Assembly: GCA_000964245.1 (NCBI GenBank)
Contig: LANB01000001.1
Span: 2,694,392-2,758,391, forward strand
DNA length: 64,000 bases
Reading direction: 5' to 3'
DNA from: Cellvibrionaceae bacterium 1162T.S.0a.05
GTDB lineage: Bacteria; Pseudomonadota; Gammaproteobacteria; Pseudomonadales; Cellvibrionaceae
A model generated the notes under the pieces. It made no database searches and was not told where the DNA came from. It saw only the letters and a program-made list of their open reading frames with translations. Position numbers and translations under genes: made by a program. This document shows, piece after piece, positions 1-9,352 of the stretch. How positions within the stretch are numbered: position 1 is the stretch's first letter; every line of letters starts with the position of its first letter.

Positions 1-881
1 TGCGGCACAATAATGCCGGCATCCAGCTTGGAAATATCGAGTAGGGCGTTAAGTTGATTAGAGAGCGTTTGCAGCGATTGCCCCATGGACTCACTGATTT
101 CCTGAGTGCGCTCGTCCATTTTACGTGCCCGCAACGCGGCATTGAGAAGAGACAAGGTGTGCACGGGCTGCCTTAAATCGTGGCTCGCCGTCGCGAGAAA
201 GCGTGTTTTGGCTGCACTGGATAGTTCTGATTCGTTAAGCGCTTTTTCCAGCTTTTTATTGATTTCTGCGTAACGGCGGCGCATATCAACAGAAGATTTG
301 AATGAATTAAATGTCTCCTTACCCATTTCGGCAAGATTATACATAAAGGTAAAACACAGAACGCCAGCGCCGTAACTTTTCCATTTGTCATCTTCGACCG
401 GAAAAATAAACCATAACAGACCCAGGGGGACGCAGTTAATAATAATGAAGGGTAAATACGCTCGCCAATCGCCACCGGAAGTTGCGACATGGCTGGCAGT
501 AATGCCGAGTATAAGCACTGCTTGCATTGCCCGCGCAACCGGCGTGGCGAAGGGAAAGAAAAATAGCGATGAGGCCAATAGTAAAGCCACGATGACGTTG
601 GAAATATAAATAGCGCGCGCTTTGAGCTCAATGGGTTTCTGAAAATTCCGCGCGTCTCGCTGGATATAGTACGCACGTGCAAACATAAAAATACTGGATA
701 AAACGAGCCAGAGAACAATCAAACGGGTATCGACAGCGCCATAGAGGAACGCGCCGACCACAGCAAAACTAAAGGCTCCCAAATAGGGTAGGCGCTTGCT
801 GGTGGAGAGATTGTGCTGGAAAAACTCCTCATCAATGGATAAGGGTGCCTCGGTGCTTTTGTCTTGCTGGGCTTTTTTCAT
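1..881 (-). CDS. Sensor histidine kinase, 3' end cut by window edge
   Basis: The reading frame is open from the ATG at 881 to the window edge, giving 293 residues without a stop. Residues 31-185 hold several hydrophobic segments, so the protein sits in the inner membrane with a membrane sensor region and no clear periplasmic domain. A HisKA dimerisation/phosphoacceptor domain starts near residue 220, with the H-box ATASHDLRQP and predicted phospho-His234, followed by the helical hairpin ending DISKLDAG. The DLRQP form of the H-box is common in hybrid kinases, so an ATPase domain and perhaps a receiver domain should lie beyond the window. It is divergent from the TonB-dependent receptor, and the 126-bp gap holds an operator-like motif. 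The signal and the partner regulator are unknown. Confidence 0.88.
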   Translation of the reverse strand, partial: MKKAQQDKSTEAPLSIDEEFFQHNLSTSKRLPYLGAFSFAVVGAFLYGAVDTRLIVLWLVLSSIFMFARAYYIQRDARNFQKPIELKARAIYISNVIVALLLASSLFFFPFATPVARAMQAVLILGITASHVATSGGDWRAYLPFIIINCVPLGLLWFIFPVEDDKWKSYGAGVLCFTFMYNLAEMGKETFNSFKSSVDMRRRYAEINKKLEKALNESELSSAAKTRFLATASHDLRQPVHTLSLLNAALRARKMDERTQEISESMGQSLQTLSNQLNALLDISKLDAGIIVP

Positions 882-949
882 GATGACGAGTTTCCCTTGC
901 GCTTTTATCAAGTCTAACCTCGTCGCCTTCGGGATTCACCTGGTTTTTG

Positions 950-978
950 GTTTAACTCAACTAAACTTTGGCTTAGTA
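950..978. promoter_or_regulatory. Operator-like site A with CTAAAC/GTTTAG half-sites
   Basis: Three half-sites lie in the divergent gap between the histidine kinase and the TonB-dependent receptor: GTTTA at 950-954, CTAAAC at 961-966 and GCTTAG at 971-976. The last two form an inverted repeat with a 4-nt spacer. The reverse complement of the core matches the core at 6825-6840 with one difference over about 17 nt. Binding of a regulator here is inferred from the symmetry and the recurrence. The protein that binds it is not known. Confidence 0.5.
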
Positions 979-1007
979 TTGGGCCCTAAAACAATTTGGG
1001 GGGGCGT

Positions 1008-3440
1008 ATGTGCCCGCGTGCGTCGACAAACCGTAGTAAAAAGCCATGGGCTTTTGGTTTTTTCTTTTGTCCCATTATCGAACTTTTAGCCGTTTCGTCT
1101 TTTGCGGAAGGGGAAGTTGTACTTGAAGAGGTCGTTGTGAATGCACGCAAGCGCACCGAATTGCAAGTTGAAGTACCGCTATCCATGAGTGTCTTAAGTG
1201 GCTCGGAACTGCAAACCCAGGCGGTTGGTAATGTTGAGTTGCTCGGTGAGCATGTGGCTGGTTTGCAATATATGGAAACTGGTGTCAGCACCCAGGTTAC
1301 CGTGCGCGGTGTGGGTTCTGCGGGTAACCAGGGTTTCGAGCAGTCCGTCGGTATGTATATGGACGGTGTGCACTACGGGCGAGCAGTATTGTATGCGTTG
1401 CCCTTGCTCGATATCGAACGTGTCGAATTGTTGCGCGGCCCTCAAAATATTCTCTTTGGAAAAAATGCCATTGCCGGTGCGCTGAATATTCAAAGCGTGC
1501 GTCCATCCGCACACTCAAGCTTGAATCTCCGTTACAGCACGATCGATAAATTCGCACAGGATGAATGGCAACTCAGTGCGGGGGTGCCGCTTTCGGACGT
1601 GTTTCGTGTGCGTGCCGCCGTGCGTGTTTTCGAGGAGCAGGGGTATTTATACAACACCTGGTTGGGGCGTAGTGAAGAGCAGAAAGAGGAGAGTAGTTAT
1701 CGTATCGGTGCCGAGTGGGATGCGGGTGAGCGCTTGAATTTTTATCTGAAAGCCGAACAACACCAGCTGCTCTCCGAAGGGCGAAATGCCTTGATGACCT
1801 ACGATCAATCGTTGATTGGTGGCTTGAATTATGCCGAATATTTGCAACTGCTGAGCTACGCGCCCTTCGAGATTGACCTGCCCTATGCAAGGACAACCAG
1901 CATCGCAGAAAGTGGTGAGGATGATGTTTCAAGTCTTGGCCTGATCTCAACACTGGAACTTGAAGGGCTGCGTCTGCAATCGACAACAGCAAAAGTCACA
2001 TTCGAAAGTGACGAGTTGTGTGATTGTGACTTTACCAGCGCAGAAATTATTAATCTCGCAATGGAAGAATCCTACGAACAATTCAGCCAGGAAATTCGAT
2101 TGGAATCTGTCGGCCCTGGCTTGCAATGGCAAGCGGGGTTGTATTATCAATATTTTGAGCAGGATTTTTCTGATCGGGTCTCAGTGTACGAGAATAATTT
2201 TTTTGCGGGTGAATTTCCTTTATTGGCAAATACCGGCATCGCACGCGACTTTCAGCAAGAGTCTGAAAGCTGGGCAGCGTTCGCTTCACTCGCATGGGAG
2301 TTTAAACCCGACTGGCAAGTGACTGTTGGAGCACGCTTCACTCAGGAAAATAAAAAAGCCGACAAAGAAATCAATATTGTTCAACTCACAGACGGCAGTG
2401 TGATTGACGATCCGCGAGTTGCCTATATTTATCTCACGACATTCCAGGTGGAAAGTGAGCAAGCAATCTTACAAGCTGAGCCCGGCGTGCCTTCTGCACT
2501 ATGGCAAGCTCTGAACTTCAGCGGGCACAAGCTTGAGGGAAAGCGGGACGAGCAGGATTTGAGCCCACATTTGACACTGGAATGGCGACAACACTCAGAT
2601 TCACGTTATTACTTTAATTGGTCCAGGGGGTTTAAAGCGGGTGGGTTTGATCCGCGTTCAAACCGCGCCGGGACGTTTTCCACCGTAGAAAGTACAGCAA
2701 GTGAGATTGATCCCCACCTGCATTTTGAATTTGAAGAAGAGAAAGTGCAGGCTTTGGAAGTTGGGCATAAGCGAAGCTTTTTCGATGGTCGTGCTGAGCT
2801 GCATGCTGCACTTTTCTACAGCCAGTTCGAAGACTTACAAGTGAGTCAGTTTGATGGCGGCTCCGGCTTTGTGGTAGGGAACGTCGCCAGCCTGGATGTG
2901 CGCGGTATTGAACTGGAAGGGCGCCTGCAAGTGACGGACCGCCTTCTCGCAAAATATTCGCTGGCCCTGCTCGACGCCAAATACGGCGACTACAAAAATG
3001 CCAATTGTTATGTCGGCCAAGAGCCAGATGGTTTGGATATTGATGGAGACGGTGATCTGGATACCTGCGATGCAAGCGGAGAGCAACCGGTTCGTGCACC
3101 GAAAATCACGTTTAATATTGGTTTAAATTACAATCGGCCCTTGTGGGACGCATGGCACTGGCAGTCTGCTTTTTTTGCACAACACTTAAGCTCTCATCAG
3201 GTCAATGCCAATCTCGATCCGGTTGCGCGGCAGGGTAGTGTCAATCTTTTAAACTTCCGGTCGAGTCTGCATTATAAAAATTATTATTTTGCGTTGCTTG
3301 CGAAAAATATTCTCGATGAATATTACATTTCCAATTCCGATGCAATTCCACTGGCTGAGCTTCAGTTCGCCTCCAATACCCAGGCGGGGTGGGTGCAAAG
3401 GCCACGCAATATTGCAGTTGAAGTCGGCCTTCGTTTTTAA
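1008..3440 (+). CDS. TonB-dependent outer-membrane receptor
   Basis: This 810-residue protein is predicted to import a ligand across the outer membrane using TonB energy. ATG 1008 is preferred over the in-frame TTG at 996 because a G-rich ribosome-binding site lies just upstream of it. A signal peptide is followed by a TonB-box/plug start (EEVVVNARKRTE) and the plug segment VELLRGPQNILFGKNAIAGA. The rest is a beta-barrel with a C-terminal aromatic strand ending VEVGLRF. A DIDGDGDLDTCD loop near residue 680 resembles a calcium-binding insertion. Ligand specificity cannot be read from sequence; carbohydrate or siderophore are both possible, and the surrounding polysaccharide genes favour the former weakly. 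It converges with the lipoprotein gene downstream. Confidence 0.92.
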   Translation: MCPRASTNRSKKPWAFGFFFCPIIELLAVSSFAEGEVVLEEVVVNARKRTELQVEVPLSMSVLSGSELQTQAVGNVELLGEHVAGLQYMETGVSTQVTVRGVGSAGNQGFEQSVGMYMDGVHYGRAVLYALPLLDIERVELLRGPQNILFGKNAIAGALNIQSVRPSAHSSLNLRYSTIDKFAQDEWQLSAGVPLSDVFRVRAAVRVFEEQGYLYNTWLGRSEEQKEESSYRIGAEWDAGERLNFYLKAEQHQLLSEGRNALMTYDQSLIGGLNYAEYLQLLSYAPFEIDLPYARTTSIAESGEDDVSSLGLISTLELEGLRLQSTTAKVTFESDELCDCDFTSAEIINLAMEESYEQFSQEIRLESVGPGLQWQAGLYYQYFEQDFSDRVSVYENNFFAGEFPLLANTGIARDFQQESESWAAFASLAWEFKPDWQVTVGARFTQENKKADKEINIVQLTDGSVIDDPRVAYIYLTTFQVESEQAILQAEPGVPSALWQALNFSGHKLEGKRDEQDLSPHLTLEWRQHSDSRYYFNWSRGFKAGGFDPRSNRAGTFSTVESTASEIDPHLHFEFEEEKVQALEVGHKRSFFDGRAELHAALFYSQFEDLQVSQFDGGSGFVVGNVASLDVRGIELEGRLQVTDRLLAKYSLALLDAKYGDYKNANCYVGQEPDGLDIDGDGDLDTCDASGEQPVRAPKITFNIGLNYNRPLWDAWHWQSAFFAQHLSSHQVNANLDPVARQGSVNLLNFRSSLHYKNYYFALLAKNILDEYYISNSDAIPLAELQFASNTQAGWVQRPRNIAVEVGLRF

Positions 3441-3471
3441 GCCAACGGCGTCGAAAAACGAGAAACGAAAA

Positions 3472-3496
3472 ACGAAAAAAGGGGCCGAAGCCCCTT
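3472..3496 (-). terminator. Intrinsic terminator of the 3517-6693 lipoprotein gene
   Basis: Read on the minus strand, a GGGGC-TTCG-GCCCC hairpin is followed directly by a run of six T. It lies about 20 nt beyond the stop codon of the minus-strand lipoprotein gene. The plus strand lacks a T-run after the stem, so it should act mainly on the minus strand. Confidence 0.8.
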
Positions 3497-3516
3497 AAGT
3501 GCGCGCTGCCTACGTT

Positions 3517-6500
3517 TTATTCCGAAACGCTTGCAGAAAACTCTACGATCACCGCGCTGTCGCTAAAGATGACCAGGTCGTCACTGCCATCACCGTTTAC
3601 ATCAGCCATAAAACTCGGGTTGCGGTTTATTCGCCAACCTTTGTTATGGTTGTAGTTGTTTAACCACATCGTAAAGTCTCCGAAGGTCAAACCGTTTTCA
3701 CCTTTATTCAGGGCGTACATCACACCGCCATCGGTACCAGTTCCGCCGTTGGGGCCTATGCCGACAATGTCAGGGTAACCATCGCCATTGATGTCTGCAA
3801 AGAAGCGCGGATCATTTTCAATACGCCAGCCATCATCGTAGCCAAATTGAGTATGGATATTGGTGAGTGACCCATCCATTCCATTGCCAGTGGAAAGTGC
3901 AGCATAAGTCCCTGCATTGGCAAAGGTGACGAGATCGTCCTTGCCATCGTTATTTAAATCGATCGCCAGGCGTGGATGTTGTGAGGGGCGATAGCCGTGG
4001 TCATAGGCCATAAATGCCAGGCCCAATGATCCTTGAATCGCATTTTGCTGACTATTAAAGCCAATATACGTCGTTCCGGTTCCGTGCCCGACGAGGTCCA
4101 CGTAACCGTCGCCATTAATATCGGCCACGTGACGGTGGTGGTTTGCATTCCAATTGCCATTGCTATAACCAAAACCGGCAATAGGGTCATCGTTATTGAC
4201 CACAACAAATTGCGTACTTGCAGCAATGCCGACATGCGTTCCGTCTGCTGCAAAGGCAATTACATCCATTTTGCCATCGCCGTTAAAGTCACCGAGTCTG
4301 CGCGGAAAATTGGCAAAATCGTTATAGCCCTGGGCGACGCTATAGTTATTTGCCCAGTTGGTGAGTTCACCGAAATTACCGCTACCGTCATTGATCGCCA
4401 CATAGGTTGCATCGGTGCTGAAGTAAACAATATCAGGGGCGCTATCGCCAGCGACATCTTCCAGCATGATTTGCACCTGATTCTTATTGGCTCCACTTTT
4501 AATCTCATCGGTGACGGGTACGTGAGCGTCAAAGCCGCTACCGTTAGAAAGAGCGACCCAAACACCTTCAGCGTTCACCGCAAGTAAGTCGGCAAAACCA
4601 TCACTGTTTAAATCTTTCGCGAAACTGGAGTCGATTTCCTCGTTCCACACAACATCAAAATCCAAACCGAGATCTCCAGTAAAAGTTGCTAATAAATTTA
4701 TCTGGAATACTTTAGATTCGGGTTCGCCCTGATCACTGGTGGCTGTAACAACCAAATCATAAAGCCCTTTAGCGTTATAGGGGTGGGGAAGATTAATATT
4801 GAGAGAATTTCCGCCGCCGTTGATGGGCACAATGACACTGCCATCACCCCAGTCGACGGTCACGCCTTCAATAATTCCGCCGTCAGGTGCAGTGACGCTG
4901 CCACTCAAATTCAGGGTATCCCCCGGTCCTTCAACTTTGAGGTCAAAACCAATGAGGGAAATGCCCGTTGGGTCGGCGTCTTCGTTATCGGGGCTGCCGT
5001 CTCCATCCGTATCGGCGTCGTTGGGATCAGTTCCCAATTCACGCTCTTCAAAATCATTCAGGCCATCATTATCGATATCAGTTTCCAAAGGGTTTGAGAA
5101 GACATCGCGGCTGACGCCGTCAACGACCACAACCCAACCTTCACGCACCTCTTCAAAATCGCTTAAGCCGTCATCATCACTATCCGAGTCGTTAATGCTG
5201 GTGCCCAAAAGAAATTCTTCACGGTTAAACAAACGGTCTTCGTCGGCATCGGCGACATAGACCAGGGTGATACGGTCGCGTGGCTTTAAAATAATATCTT
5301 CAAAATTTACGCTGGGGTCGTCCATGCTCTCGCTGCTGGAAAACACGTACCAAAAACCGGTACTGATGCTTTCGGCTTCAAGACTGCGTACACGTGTAAG
5401 AATGTTGTGTGTTTCACCTGTGTCTTGCAGTTCGTCATCCAACACCGGCGCACTTTCCACCTCGAAAGGAATATTCAAAATATCTGTGAGAACGTCTGCA
5501 ATGCGAATGCCGAGTACCGCATTGGTTTGCGGGTCGCGATTGACATTCGTCGCAACCAGGTAGCGTTCAACACTGTCGACATCGTTGTAGGTATTCGCAC
5601 CGTAGTCGATGGTGACCTGTGCCGTCAGTGAGGAGACGTCCTGGCTTAAGCGGGCAAAACTGCGACCTTCTTCACTGCCGATTTTGTCCATCGTGTAATT
5701 ACTGACGGTAAACAATAATCCGCTGGGGTTTTCCAGCAACTCGGTTAACAACGGAACAGAAGCGCTGTCGGTGACGGCGATTTTCTCAATGGCTTCGCCG
5801 GTTGAGAGTTCCTTGGGGCCACCCTCAGGTTCAAAACGCAAGGTGCCAACGGGCTGGAAGGTATCGCCATTGGCCGAACGTTTCTTGGCAATCACTTCGA
5901 CACCCGACAATTCAAAAGACAGCGCAGACGTATTTGTTATTCGCAAATTGGTTGACAGGGAACCGCTGTCGATAGTGTTTTCCTCGTTTTGTACCAGTGA
6001 TTGCAACCGGCCATGCTCGCTGCGGCTTTGTTGTGCCGAGGTGGAGGATACATTGGTGGACGTTTCCTGAGTCACGGAACCGGAAACACTGGCTTCAGTG
6101 CCGACTTTTGCCGAACCACCAAAAGAAGTCAGGCTTGCGCTGGCTTCCACTTCGGAATAAACGCGCACACTGGAACTCACTGTGGAAGACGTCGCGGTTG
6201 TGTCGGAGCGAGAATACGATGAACTTTGCCCCTGTTCGTGAGAGGCCGACACCGTATCGACGCTTTCACCGCCCTGGCGCGTGACCACATGAAGTTGAAT
6301 CGTCGGCGCATCGATAACATCAATCGCCACTTTCGGTAAGTCTGCGACAAGCGGATTGAAGCCGCCGTTGGTGACCTCATCATTATCGCTGAATCCATCA
6401 CCATCAGTATCTGCGAGTATGGGTGAAGTGCCGAGTATCGCTTCCTGGGCATCAGTTAAACCGTCACCGTCTGAATCTGTCGATGCACTGCCGCCGGAGC

Positions 6501-6693
6501 TGGATGCTGCAGAGCTTGACGAACTGCTCGCACTGGATGACGAGCTTGCTGAAGAGCTCGCAGACGAATTGGATGAAGAACTTGCGCTGCTGCTGGAGCT
6601 GGTACCGCCGCTACCGCCGCCACCGCCACAAGCACTCAACAAAAACATTGTTAAAACCAGACAACTTAAAGAAAAATTTAATCGCGCTTTCAT
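3517..6693 (-). CDS. Large lipoprotein: TSP3, binary-toxin B (PA)-like core, PKD-like domain, FG-GAP propeller
   Basis: This 1058-residue protein starts at ATG 6693 after a GGGAG ribosome-binding site. The signal peptide ends in a lipobox (LLSAC, lipid on Cys22) followed by Gly, which suggests the outer membrane. Polyserine fills about 31-70, and thrombospondin type 3 calcium repeats 72-110. Residues 113-485 resemble, from memory, the calcium-binding and oligomerisation region of anthrax protective antigen: NPLVADLP, then a Ser/Val-rich amphipathic stretch at about 157-215, SLSTNLRITNTS, GFWYVFSSS (446-454) and NFEDIILKPRDRITLVYV (463-480). A second TSP3 block (487-585) and a PKD-like domain follow. 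The last 370 residues carry seven DxNxDGxxD repeats, as in a seven-bladed FG-GAP propeller. A paralogue is encoded at 12855-16169. The presence of a PA-like fold is inference and any function is unproven. Confidence 0.85.
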   Translation of the reverse strand: MKARLNFSLSCLVLTMFLLSACGGGGGSGGTSSSSSASSSSNSSASSSASSSSSASSSSSSAASSSGGSASTDSDGDGLTDAQEAILGTSPILADTDGDGFSDNDEVTNGGFNPLVADLPKVAIDVIDAPTIQLHVVTRQGGESVDTVSASHEQGQSSSYSRSDTTATSSTVSSSVRVYSEVEASASLTSFGGSAKVGTEASVSGSVTQETSTNVSSTSAQQSRSEHGRLQSLVQNEENTIDSGSLSTNLRITNTSALSFELSGVEVIAKKRSANGDTFQPVGTLRFEPEGGPKELSTGEAIEKIAVTDSASVPLLTELLENPSGLLFTVSNYTMDKIGSEEGRSFARLSQDVSSLTAQVTIDYGANTYNDVDSVERYLVATNVNRDPQTNAVLGIRIADVLTDILNIPFEVESAPVLDDELQDTGETHNILTRVRSLEAESISTGFWYVFSSSESMDDPSVNFEDIILKPRDRITLVYVADADEDRLFNREEFLLGTSINDSDSDDDGLSDFEEVREGWVVVVDGVSRDVFSNPLETDIDNDGLNDFEERELGTDPNDADTDGDGSPDNEDADPTGISLIGFDLKVEGPGDTLNLSGSVTAPDGGIIEGVTVDWGDGSVIVPINGGGNSLNINLPHPYNAKGLYDLVVTATSDQGEPESKVFQINLLATFTGDLGLDFDVVWNEEIDSSFAKDLNSDGFADLLAVNAEGVWVALSNGSGFDAHVPVTDEIKSGANKNQVQIMLEDVAGDSAPDIVYFSTDATYVAINDGSGNFGELTNWANNYSVAQGYNDFANFPRRLGDFNGDGKMDVIAFAADGTHVGIAASTQFVVVNNDDPIAGFGYSNGNWNANHHRHVADINGDGYVDLVGHGTGTTYIGFNSQQNAIQGSLGLAFMAYDHGYRPSQHPRLAIDLNNDGKDDLVTFANAGTYAALSTGNGMDGSLTNIHTQFGYDDGWRIENDPRFFADINGDGYPDIVGIGPNGGTGTDGGVMYALNKGENGLTFGDFTMWLNNYNHNKGWRINRNPSFMADVNGDGSDDLVIFSDSAVIVEFSASVSE

Positions 6694-6824
6694 AATGTGT
6701 TACTCCCTTAATCAAGTGTCCACGGTAAACAGCTGTTTTCCGTATTAGATGCCATTAAACAAGGTGAACACCGGCGCGACTATTCGCCTAAAGGAATAAA
6801 CGCAGGCCAGGCAAAGCGGGGGAA

Positions 6825-6861
6825 CTAAACCAAAGTTTAGTCTTAACTAAACCTCGATTAG
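6825..6861. promoter_or_regulatory. Operator-like site B with CTAAAC/GTTTAG half-sites
   Basis: CTAAAC (6825-6830), CAAA and GTTTAG (6835-6840) form a perfect inverted repeat with a 4-nt spacer. GTTTAGT and ACTAAAC (6835-6852) form a second overlapping perfect one, and a weaker ATTAG half-site follows at 6857. The site sits between the divergent lipoprotein (6693) and PEP-CTERM (7017) genes and matches site A at 950-978. This suggests one regulator controls both loci, but the regulator is not identified. Confidence 0.5.
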
Positions 6862-7016
6862 TGCTAGCGACCAATAGCAAGGTTTTTTCTATAAATTGAT
6901 AATAGCGTCACAAGATGGCCTGCAAAGTACAGTGCTATCACCACGCTAAACGGGAACAAGTACAGCATGTTTTACCTATGTAAAAAATCTGTCCACTTGA
7001 AATTGAGGGATTCACC

Positions 7017-7772
7017 ATGAAAGCAATAAAAAACTGGAGGCGGGCCATACTTTGTATCAGCAGCCTGGTCGCCTTTTCTTTACCCATACAGGCCGCGGTG
7101 ATTTCATATTCCAGTAATTGGTTTGTGAATGACTCGATAATATGGAATAGCGAAGCAAAATTACGTGGAGAAAACTTTTCCGCACGCACGTTCACTGGAT
7201 TTAATTTGTTCGATGAAAGTCTGGGTACCTTAAACAGCGCGACCTTCAGATTCAGTAATATGATAATCTCATCCACAGCTAGAGCGGTTTTTCAGGATAC
7301 TGATTGGTTTAGTGACACCTCAGGAAGCCTGAGTTTGAACAACCCTGAAATAGTCGTGAATGATGACGTGATTGGCTCGCATGTTTTTAGCGGGTCAAGC
7401 CGAAACGCAAGCTGTTCCGATAGCTCAGGGACGGGTGGGGCGAGATGTGTCGCCACCCTTAATCTAGAGAGGGAATTTACCAGCAGTTCTGGTATCGAAG
7501 TCACGGATTCCAGTTTGTTAGCAAACCTGACTGGAACGGGGATACAAAGCTTATCTATTTTTCTAGGCGGTCGATTGGTCGGCAGGGAAACAGGTGGCGA
7601 CGATGGGTTCATTGATAATATGACCGGTAACCTCTCAGGGAGTGGAACGCTGCTGGTGAGCTATGACTATAGTGAACACGAAGAGGTGGATGTACCGGAA
7701 CCGCCAACCCTCGCGTTATTGTTGTTCGGTATCCTGGGGCTCATTGCGGTTAAGAAAAGGCAAGCTCAGTAA
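7017..7772 (+). CDS. PEP-CTERM sorting-domain exported protein
   Basis: This 251-residue protein has an N-terminal signal peptide (hydrophobic to about residue 28, ending IQAA) and a C-terminal PEP-CTERM anchor. The anchor consists of VPEPPTLALLLFGILGL followed by the basic tail KKRQAQ. In the known system, EpsH-type exosortase cleaves at the PEP motif and moves the protein to the cell surface or exopolysaccharide. The body is Ser/Asn/Gly-rich and beta-rich, with no recognised enzyme motif. ATG 7017 is preceded by GAGGGATTCACC. No exosortase gene lies in the window. The gene is divergent from the PA-like lipoprotein across site B and ends 5 bp from the convergent oxidoreductase gene. Confidence 0.85.
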   Translation: MKAIKNWRRAILCISSLVAFSLPIQAAVISYSSNWFVNDSIIWNSEAKLRGENFSARTFTGFNLFDESLGTLNSATFRFSNMIISSTARAVFQDTDWFSDTSGSLSLNNPEIVVNDDVIGSHVFSGSSRNASCSDSSGTGGARCVATLNLEREFTSSSGIEVTDSSLLANLTGTGIQSLSIFLGGRLVGRETGGDDGFIDNMTGNLSGSGTLLVSYDYSEHEEVDVPEPPTLALLLFGILGLIAVKKRQAQ

Positions 7773-7777
7773 TTGTT

Positions 7778-9352
7778 TTAAATGTCTTTCAGAATTTCCT
7801 GTGCAGCGTTATGACCGGGAACTCCACTCACCCCGCCTCCGGGGTGAGTACCCGCCCCGCAAAGATACAAATTATCGATTGGGGTTCGGTAATTGGCAAA
7901 ACCACTGAGCGGGCGATTTAACCAAAGTTGATCCAGGCTCAACGCGCCATGAAAGATATCACCATTGATCAAACCGAATTTTTCTTCAAGGTCCAACGGG
8001 GACAAAACCTGCCTGGCGATAATACTTTCTTCTAAATTGGGCGCATATTGGTTCAATGTCGCAATGATGGTATCGGCTGCCGCTTCCCGGTATTGGTTCC
8101 AGTCGAGCTGCGGTTGGAACTGTTGGCAAAACAAACTGGCAACGTGTTTTCCTTCCGGTGCGAGCGAACTATCCACGGTCGAGGGAATAAGCATTTCAAT
8201 GATGGGTTGCTCCGACCAGCCTGTTCTTTGTGCATCCAGCCAGGCTTTTTCCATGTACTCTAAAGACGGTGCTAATACAATGCCACTTTGATGATGCTGC
8301 TCTTGATGATTGCCGGGTTTGAATTTGAAATCTGGAAGGCTCTCAAGAGCAATATTCATTCTGAAGGTTCCAGAGCCGCAGCGATAATGTTGCATACGCC
8401 TGACAAAGTTTGCCGGTAGCGCATGCTCATCCATCATATTTAAAAATAAAAGGCGTGGACCGACATTCGCAACCACACGTTTGGCGTGCAGACTGTCGCC
8501 ATTCTCAAGCACAATTTGAGTAACACGTTTGTTCTTCACCTCGAGTTTTCTAACAGCACAACTGGTATCCACTTTAACACCGAGCGCGCGCGCTTCCGCG
8601 AGCATTGCCTGGGTAATTGCGCCCATCCCGCCAACAGCATGCCCCCAGGCACCTTTGCGACCAGCAACTTCGCCCATAACATGGTGCAAGAGGACGTATG
8701 CTGAGCCAGGTGATGAAGGCGCAGCATAGTTACCGACGACAGAATCAAATGCGAATGCCGCTTGTATCGCTTCATGTTCAAACCACTGGCTTAAAAAACT
8801 GCTGGCACTTTGACTAAAAATACTGGCGAGCAATTGACGTGAACTTTTCGGTAGCTTCGCTGTTTGCAATAACAACTGCCCCCAATGCGCCAGATTTTTT
8901 ATATCGCCCCGTAATTGCGGTGGGGTTTTCAGTAGTTCCGACCGTAAAATATCGGCGATGCTTTCAAGGCTTGCATAGTAGGCGGGTAGGGCGTCAGCGT
9001 CGGCTTGGGAAAAGTTGGCGAAGCTTTTCTGTGTTGCTTCGAGATCGTTGTGAAAGAATAGCGCCTGGTTGTTGTCCAGCAAAAACGTATTGGCTTGGGG
9101 CCGCAATAAAATTTGTAAGCCGTGTTCGTGTAAATGCAGTTCCTTAATAATTTTCGGGTGCAGCAAACTGACGGTGTAGCTGGCAATTGAATTGCGAAAA
9201 CCTGGATGAAATTCTTCGGTAACAGCCGCGCCACCAACAAGGCTGCGTTTTTCCAGAATTTGAACCTTAAGGCCCGCACGCGCGAGATAACACGCGCAAA
9301 CCAGGCCGTTATGGCCGCCACCAATAATGACAATGTCGATGTTTTCACTCAT
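7778..9352 (-). CDS. FAD-dependent oxidoreductase, PYROXD2/phytoene desaturase-like
   Basis: This 524-residue flavoprotein starts with a dinucleotide-binding motif (IVIIGGGHNGLVCACYLARA) and an ELEK-like acidic strand end (ILEKRSLVGG). It ends with the second FAD-contact motif of the CrtI/PYROXD2 family (LYLCGAGTHPGGGVSGVPG). The family includes phytoene desaturases, but the GGGHNG start and overall length fit the uncharacterised PYROXD2-type group better than carotenoid enzymes. No carotenoid genes are nearby. Its ATG overlaps the stop of the upstream membrane-protein gene (TAATG), so the two are very likely co-transcribed and translationally coupled. The substrate is unknown. Confidence 0.85.
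   Translation of the reverse strand: MSENIDIVIIGGGHNGLVCACYLARAGLKVQILEKRSLVGGAAVTEEFHPGFRNSIASYTVSLLHPKIIKELHLHEHGLQILLRPQANTFLLDNNQALFFHNDLEATQKSFANFSQADADALPAYYASLESIADILRSELLKTPPQLRGDIKNLAHWGQLLLQTAKLPKSSRQLLASIFSQSASSFLSQWFEHEAIQAAFAFDSVVGNYAAPSSPGSAYVLLHHVMGEVAGRKGAWGHAVGGMGAITQAMLAEARALGVKVDTSCAVRKLEVKNKRVTQIVLENGDSLHAKRVVANVGPRLLFLNMMDEHALPANFVRRMQHYRCGSGTFRMNIALESLPDFKFKPGNHQEQHHQSGIVLAPSLEYMEKAWLDAQRTGWSEQPIIEMLIPSTVDSSLAPEGKHVASLFCQQFQPQLDWNQYREAAADTIIATLNQYAPNLEESIIARQVLSPLDLEEKFGLINGDIFHGALSLDQLWLNRPLSGFANYRTPIDNLYLCGAGTHPGGGVSGVPGHNAAQEILKDI

Noticed and set aside
3440-3482. Repeated CGAAAAACGA-like units after the TonB receptor stop
   Set aside because: Short and low-complexity; partly the A-run of the opposite-strand terminator, with no sign of function.
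6356-6748. Long open frame antisense to the first PA-like lipoprotein
   Set aside because: It is a shadow of the polyserine and TSP3 coding on the other strand, with a low-complexity Leu/Glu product.
7827-7848. Strong CTCACCCCG/CGGGGTGAG hairpin at the end of the oxidoreductase gene
   Set aside because: It lies in the conserved coding stretch for GGGVSG, has no T-run, and is explained by codon choice rather than a terminator.
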